A stretch of 25,148 nt of DNA, taken from positions 1 through 25,148 of the forward strand of contig JBBDIO010000162.1 of assembly GCA_040880365.1 (NCBI GenBank), given 5' to 3'. Position numbers and translations under genes: made by a program. This document shows positions 22,579 through 25,148 of the stretch, piece after piece. The notes under the pieces are model-generated. The model saw nothing but the letters and a program-made list of their open reading frames with translations, was not told the origin of the DNA and searched no databases. Source of the stretch: JBBDIO01 sp040880365 (GTDB lineage: Bacteria > Chloroflexota > Anaerolineae > Caldilineales > Caldilineaceae). Positions within the stretch are counted from its first letter, which is position 1. Each line of letters opens with the position of its first letter.

Positions 22579-22597
22579 CCTGCGGTCGTTTTTATTT
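22560..22597 (+). terminator. Intrinsic terminator 2 in the ABC-F leader
   Basis: Arms 22560-22571 and 22579-22590 form a 12-base stem with one G-U pair and one A/C mismatch around a 7-base loop; the message continues with UUUAUUU. It lies 84 bp before the ABC-F start. Confidence 0.7.
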
Positions 22598-22633
22598 CCC
22601 GCCAGCCCCACACGCTCGACGGCAGGGCTAGGC

Positions 22634-22669
22634 AATCAGTAGAGAAATCAGTAGAGAAATCAGTAGAGA
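22634..22669. repeat. 12-bp exact tandem repeat x3 next to the ABC-F ribosome binding site
   Basis: AATCAGTAGAGA is repeated three times without mismatch (22634-22645, 22646-22657, 22658-22669). The array ends one base before TAGGAG, the Shine-Dalgarno region of the ABC-F gene. Confidence 0.88.
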
Positions 22670-22680
22670 TAGGAGTCTTT

Positions 22681-24423
22681 ATGCTATTAAATGTTGAACA
22701 TGTGAGTAAAGCGTTTGGCGATCAGACCGTCCTGGCCGATGTTTCACTGCAAATCCACGCCGGGCAAAGGCTGGGATTGGTGGGGGCCAACGGCGCGGGC
22801 AAAACCACATTGCTGAAGATTGTGACTGGCGAACTCGCCCCCGATGGCGGCCGCGTGCAGCTTGCCCAGCGCGCGGATCTGCGCTATCTGGCGCAAACCC
22901 TGGGCGAAGACCGCGCACACCTGACCATGCAGGGCCTGATCGACTCTGCGCTAGGCGAGTTGCGCGCCCTGGAAACACAGATGCGCGCGCTGGAAGCACA
23001 GATGGCCGCGGCCGACGAGTTGGCCGCCAGTCTCCGCCCCGATGAACTGGACGCCTGTCTCGCCGCCTATGGCCCGGTGGCGGAACAGTTTGAACACCGG
23101 GGTGGATATGACCTGCCCCACCGCATGGCGTGGGTGTTGGCAGGTCTGCGCGTGGATCACATCGACCCGACGCGCGACCTGGCGACCCTATCCGGTGGCG
23201 AAAAGTCGCGCGTGGGGCTGGCGGCGCTCCTTCTGCGCCAACCCGATCTGCTCTTGCTCGACGAGCCGACCAACCACCTGGATTTTGCCGCGCTCACCTG
23301 GCTGGAAGAGTATCTCCAGAGCTTTGCCGGGGGCGTGCTGGTAGTCTCACACGACCGCGATTTTCTCAATCGCGCGGTGAATTCCATCGTGGAAATTCAG
23401 GAGTATGACCGCACGAGCCGCCACTATGCCGGGGATTATGATTTCTATGCCGCGACGCGGGCACAGGAACGGGAAAAGTGGGCCGTGGACTATGCCGACC
23501 AGCAGGCCGAGATCTGGGAATTGCGCAAGGCCATCAAAGGCAAGGCGCGCCAGGTCGCGCACAATCGCCCGCCGCGTGACAACGACAAGTACATCGGCCC
23601 GTTCAAAGATGGGCGCATTCAAGGAGTCATCGCGCGCAATGTGCGCGCCGCCGAAGAAAAGCTGCGCCGCATCGAAGACGATCCCATCCCGCGCCCACCG
23701 CGTGAACTGCAATTCAATTCTGAATTCGATCCCGCGGCGCTGGTCAATCAGACGCCGTTGAGCGCCACGCAGCTGACAAAACGCTTCGGCACGCTCTCGG
23801 TACTGCAAGAGGTGGATGTGAGCGTCTATCCCCAAAGTCGGGTGGCGATTGTCGGCCCCAATGGCTGTGGCAAGAGCACGCTGCTCAAGCTGCTGGCGGG
23901 GCAAATCGCGCCCGATGCCGGGGAAGTGGCGCGCGCGGTCAGCGTGCGGCTGGGCTATCTGGATCAGGAACAGGAAGGATTGGATCCCGATCTGACGGTG
24001 ATGGCGAGCTTCCGCGCCGGTCGTTCTGGCGATCTGGAAGAATTCAAGGCCGAACTGCTGGGCATGGGCCTGTTCATCTATCCCGAATTAGCCAAACGGG
24101 TGGGGGAGTTGAGCGTGGGCCAAAAACGCAAGCTCCAGATTGCGCAACTGGTCACCGGGCGCGCCAATCTGCTCTTGCTGGATGAACCCACGAACCATAT
24201 CAGTCTGGATGTGCTGGAGAGTTTCGAAAACGCACTCCTGGCGTTCCCGGGGCCGGTCGTGGCCGTATCGCACGACCGGCGTTTTATTCGCCGCTTTGCC
24301 CAGGAGATTTGGGCATTTACAGAGACGGGGCTACACCGCTATCTGGGCGGCTGGGAGGAATATGCAGAGAAGATACGCGGCACAGAAATGCAGACCTCTA
24401 CAGCAGATCTTTCGCGCGTGTAA
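22681..24423 (+). CDS. ABC-F family ATPase, antibiotic resistance (ribosome protection) type
   Basis: A 580-residue protein with two ABC ATPase domains and no membrane segments, the ABC-F layout. Domain 1 has GANGAGKTT (35-43), LSGGE (170-174) and LLLLDEPTNHLD (190-201). Domain 2 has GPNGCGKST (392-400), LSVGQ (477-481) and LLLLDEPTNHI (497-507). The linker (about 255-355) is long, with KARQVAHNRPPRDNDKYIGP followed by RNVRAAEEKLRRIEDDPIPRPP; this resembles the interaction loop of resistance ABC-F proteins of the TlrC/Vga/Lsa kind more than EttA or Uup. Such proteins bind the ribosomal E site and dislodge drugs that act at the peptidyl-transferase centre or exit tunnel. AGGAG is five bases before the ATG. 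The drug specificity, or whether it is a housekeeping translation factor, cannot be decided here. Confidence 0.92.
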   Translation: MLLNVEHVSKAFGDQTVLADVSLQIHAGQRLGLVGANGAGKTTLLKIVTGELAPDGGRVQLAQRADLRYLAQTLGEDRAHLTMQGLIDSALGELRALETQMRALEAQMAAADELAASLRPDELDACLAAYGPVAEQFEHRGGYDLPHRMAWVLAGLRVDHIDPTRDLATLSGGEKSRVGLAALLLRQPDLLLLDEPTNHLDFAALTWLEEYLQSFAGGVLVVSHDRDFLNRAVNSIVEIQEYDRTSRHYAGDYDFYAATRAQEREKWAVDYADQQAEIWELRKAIKGKARQVAHNRPPRDNDKYIGPFKDGRIQGVIARNVRAAEEKLRRIEDDPIPRPPRELQFNSEFDPAALVNQTPLSATQLTKRFGTLSVLQEVDVSVYPQSRVAIVGPNGCGKSTLLKLLAGQIAPDAGEVARAVSVRLGYLDQEQEGLDPDLTVMASFRAGRSGDLEEFKAELLGMGLFIYPELAKRVGELSVGQKRKLQIAQLVTGRANLLLLDEPTNHISLDVLESFENALLAFPGPVVAVSHDRRFIRRFAQEIWAFTETGLHRYLGGWEEYAEKIRGTEMQTSTADLSRV

Positions 24424-25148
24424 GGCCGTCTAACAGGCGGTCGATGTCGCCCAGGTTGTTGTAGAAATGGGGCGAAATGCGCAGATTGCCGTCGCGGCTG
24501 GAGGTGACAATGCCGTCCTTTTCCAGCCATTTCACCAACAGCTCTACGTTCTTCGAGCGAATGGCAATCATCGCGCCATGTTCAGCGGGTGCGACCGGGG
24601 TGACCACATGGAAGCCCCGGCGCATGGCCCCTTCTTTGATGGCGCCGGTCAGCTCGCGCAGACGCGTGGCAATCGCCGCGGGACCCACCTGTTGCACCAG
24701 CCGCAACCCCGCCAGCGCGGCATAGAGGTTGGGGACCGGCGGCGTGCCCGTCTCGAAGCGGCGCGCATCGGGCGCAGGCACATGCGTGGTATGGTCCATG
24801 GCAAAAATATTGGCCTGGCCCAACCAGCCGACTGCGGTAGGCTCCAGGCTAGGGATCAACTCCTTGCGCACATACAGATAGGCCAGCCCCGACGATCCCA
24901 GCAGATATTTCAGCGCGCCGCCCACCATAAAATCCACACCCAGCTTTTTCACATCCACCGGCATAGTGCCCAAAGCCTGGTACGAATCCAGCAACACCAG
25001 CGCGCCCTTGCGGTGGGCCATCTCTACAATCGCGGGCACATCCAGTTTGGCACCATTACGATAGCAGACGTGGGCAATGGATACCAGCAGCGTGCGGTCG
25101 TCGATGGCGTCCTCAAAGCGTTCCAGCGGAATCCGGTTGCCCGCGGCC
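24398..25148 (-). CDS. Class V aminotransferase-like PLP enzyme, 5' end cut by window
   Basis: The last 250 codons of a fold-type I PLP enzyme are seen; the frame is open to the window edge, so its start lies outside. LVSIAHVCYRNGAKLDVPAIVEMAH leads to the cofactor Asp and Gln in LLDSYQALG, and the PLP lysine is in GGALKYLLGSSG. FETGTPPVPNLYAALAGL and the small C-terminal domain ending in a RISPHFYNN motif match the class V group (cysteine desulfurase, kynureninase and isopenicillin-N-epimerase-like). A sulfur-transfer role is not supported: the usual active-site Cys loop is not evident. The stop TAG at 24398-24400 lies inside the 3' end of the convergent ABC-F gene (26-bp overlap). Confidence 0.85.
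   Translation of the reverse strand, partial: AAGNRIPLERFEDAIDDRTLLVSIAHVCYRNGAKLDVPAIVEMAHRKGALVLLDSYQALGTMPVDVKKLGVDFMVGGALKYLLGSSGLAYLYVRKELIPSLEPTAVGWLGQANIFAMDHTTHVPAPDARRFETGTPPVPNLYAALAGLRLVQQVGPAAIATRLRELTGAIKEGAMRRGFHVVTPVAPAEHGAMIAIRSKNVELLVKWLEKDGIVTSSRDGNLRISPHFYNNLGDIDRLLDGLTRAKDLL

Larger units (their letters stand above)
22161..22680. other. Long region between CocE hydrolase and ABC-F gene; putative regulatory leader
   Basis: These 520 bp hold, in order, promoter-like boxes (22185-22213), a 19-codon ORF with a Shine-Dalgarno (22286-22345), an intrinsic terminator (22398-22433), a 34-codon ORF (22474-22578) whose stop lies in the loop of a second terminator (22560-22597), and a triple 12-bp repeat (22634-22669) just before the ABC-F ribosome binding site. 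The parts are visible; the attenuation model is inference. Confidence 0.6.

Noticed and set aside
22293..22631. 112-residue plus-strand frame in the ABC-F leader
   Set aside because: It needs a TTG start without a Shine-Dalgarno and runs through two terminators; composition is not protein-like.

Overview
The window looks like a chromosomal segment of a moderately high-GC bacterium, most likely Chloroflexota (Anaerolineae/Caldilineales type). This rests on style, not on a marker gene: Tat-exported lipoprotein sugar-binding protein, many stand-alone oxidoreductases and hydrolases, an F420-type LLM oxidoreductase, loose gene spacing and many short intergenic repeats. No rRNA, tRNA, transposase, phage gene or CRISPR array was seen. 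A 100-N assembly gap (5109-5208) sits inside a 30-bp tandem repeat array, so the join between the two sides is a scaffold inference.

Left part (1-6828), all on the minus strand. A Tat lipoprotein solute-binding protein is followed by a single long permease gene in which MalF-like and MalG-like halves are fused; 478 bp containing a hairpin and the 30-bp array separate them. No ATPase gene is present. A 13-bp perfect hairpin closes this unit. Next is a thiamine-pyrophosphate enzyme followed, 71 bp on, by a homoserine-dehydrogenase-like oxidoreductase (COG4091 type, cut by the window edge). In front of this pair is a palindrome very close to the core of the tet operator, overlapping a -10-like box.

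Middle (7464-16659). Threonine synthase and an NAD(P)-aldehyde dehydrogenase lie on the minus strand. Divergent from them, on the plus strand, are an aldo/keto reductase, a secreted SIMPL-domain protein, a second aldo/keto reductase, peptide chain release factor 3 (prfC) and an alpha/beta hydrolase. Strong intrinsic terminators isolate the SIMPL gene on both sides, so these are mostly single-gene units.

Right part (16740-25148). An LLM flavin-dependent oxidoreductase and a DAO-type FAD oxidoreductase form a minus-strand pair; divergent from it are a cyclase-family (kynurenine formamidase-like) hydrolase and a CocE/NonD acyl hydrolase. These read as a small-molecule catabolic neighbourhood with unknown substrate. 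The last complete gene is an ABC-F ATPase with a long inter-domain linker like the antibiotic-resistance ABC-F group. It has an unusual upstream region: promoter-like boxes, two short upstream ORFs, two intrinsic terminators and a triple 12-bp repeat ending just before the Shine-Dalgarno. This is the best candidate for a regulatory system worth testing (ribosome-mediated attenuation). A partial class-V aminotransferase converges on the ABC-F gene and overlaps its 3' end.

A recurring feature is short (11-14 bp) direct duplications with 12-27 bp periods at gene borders, at about ten places.
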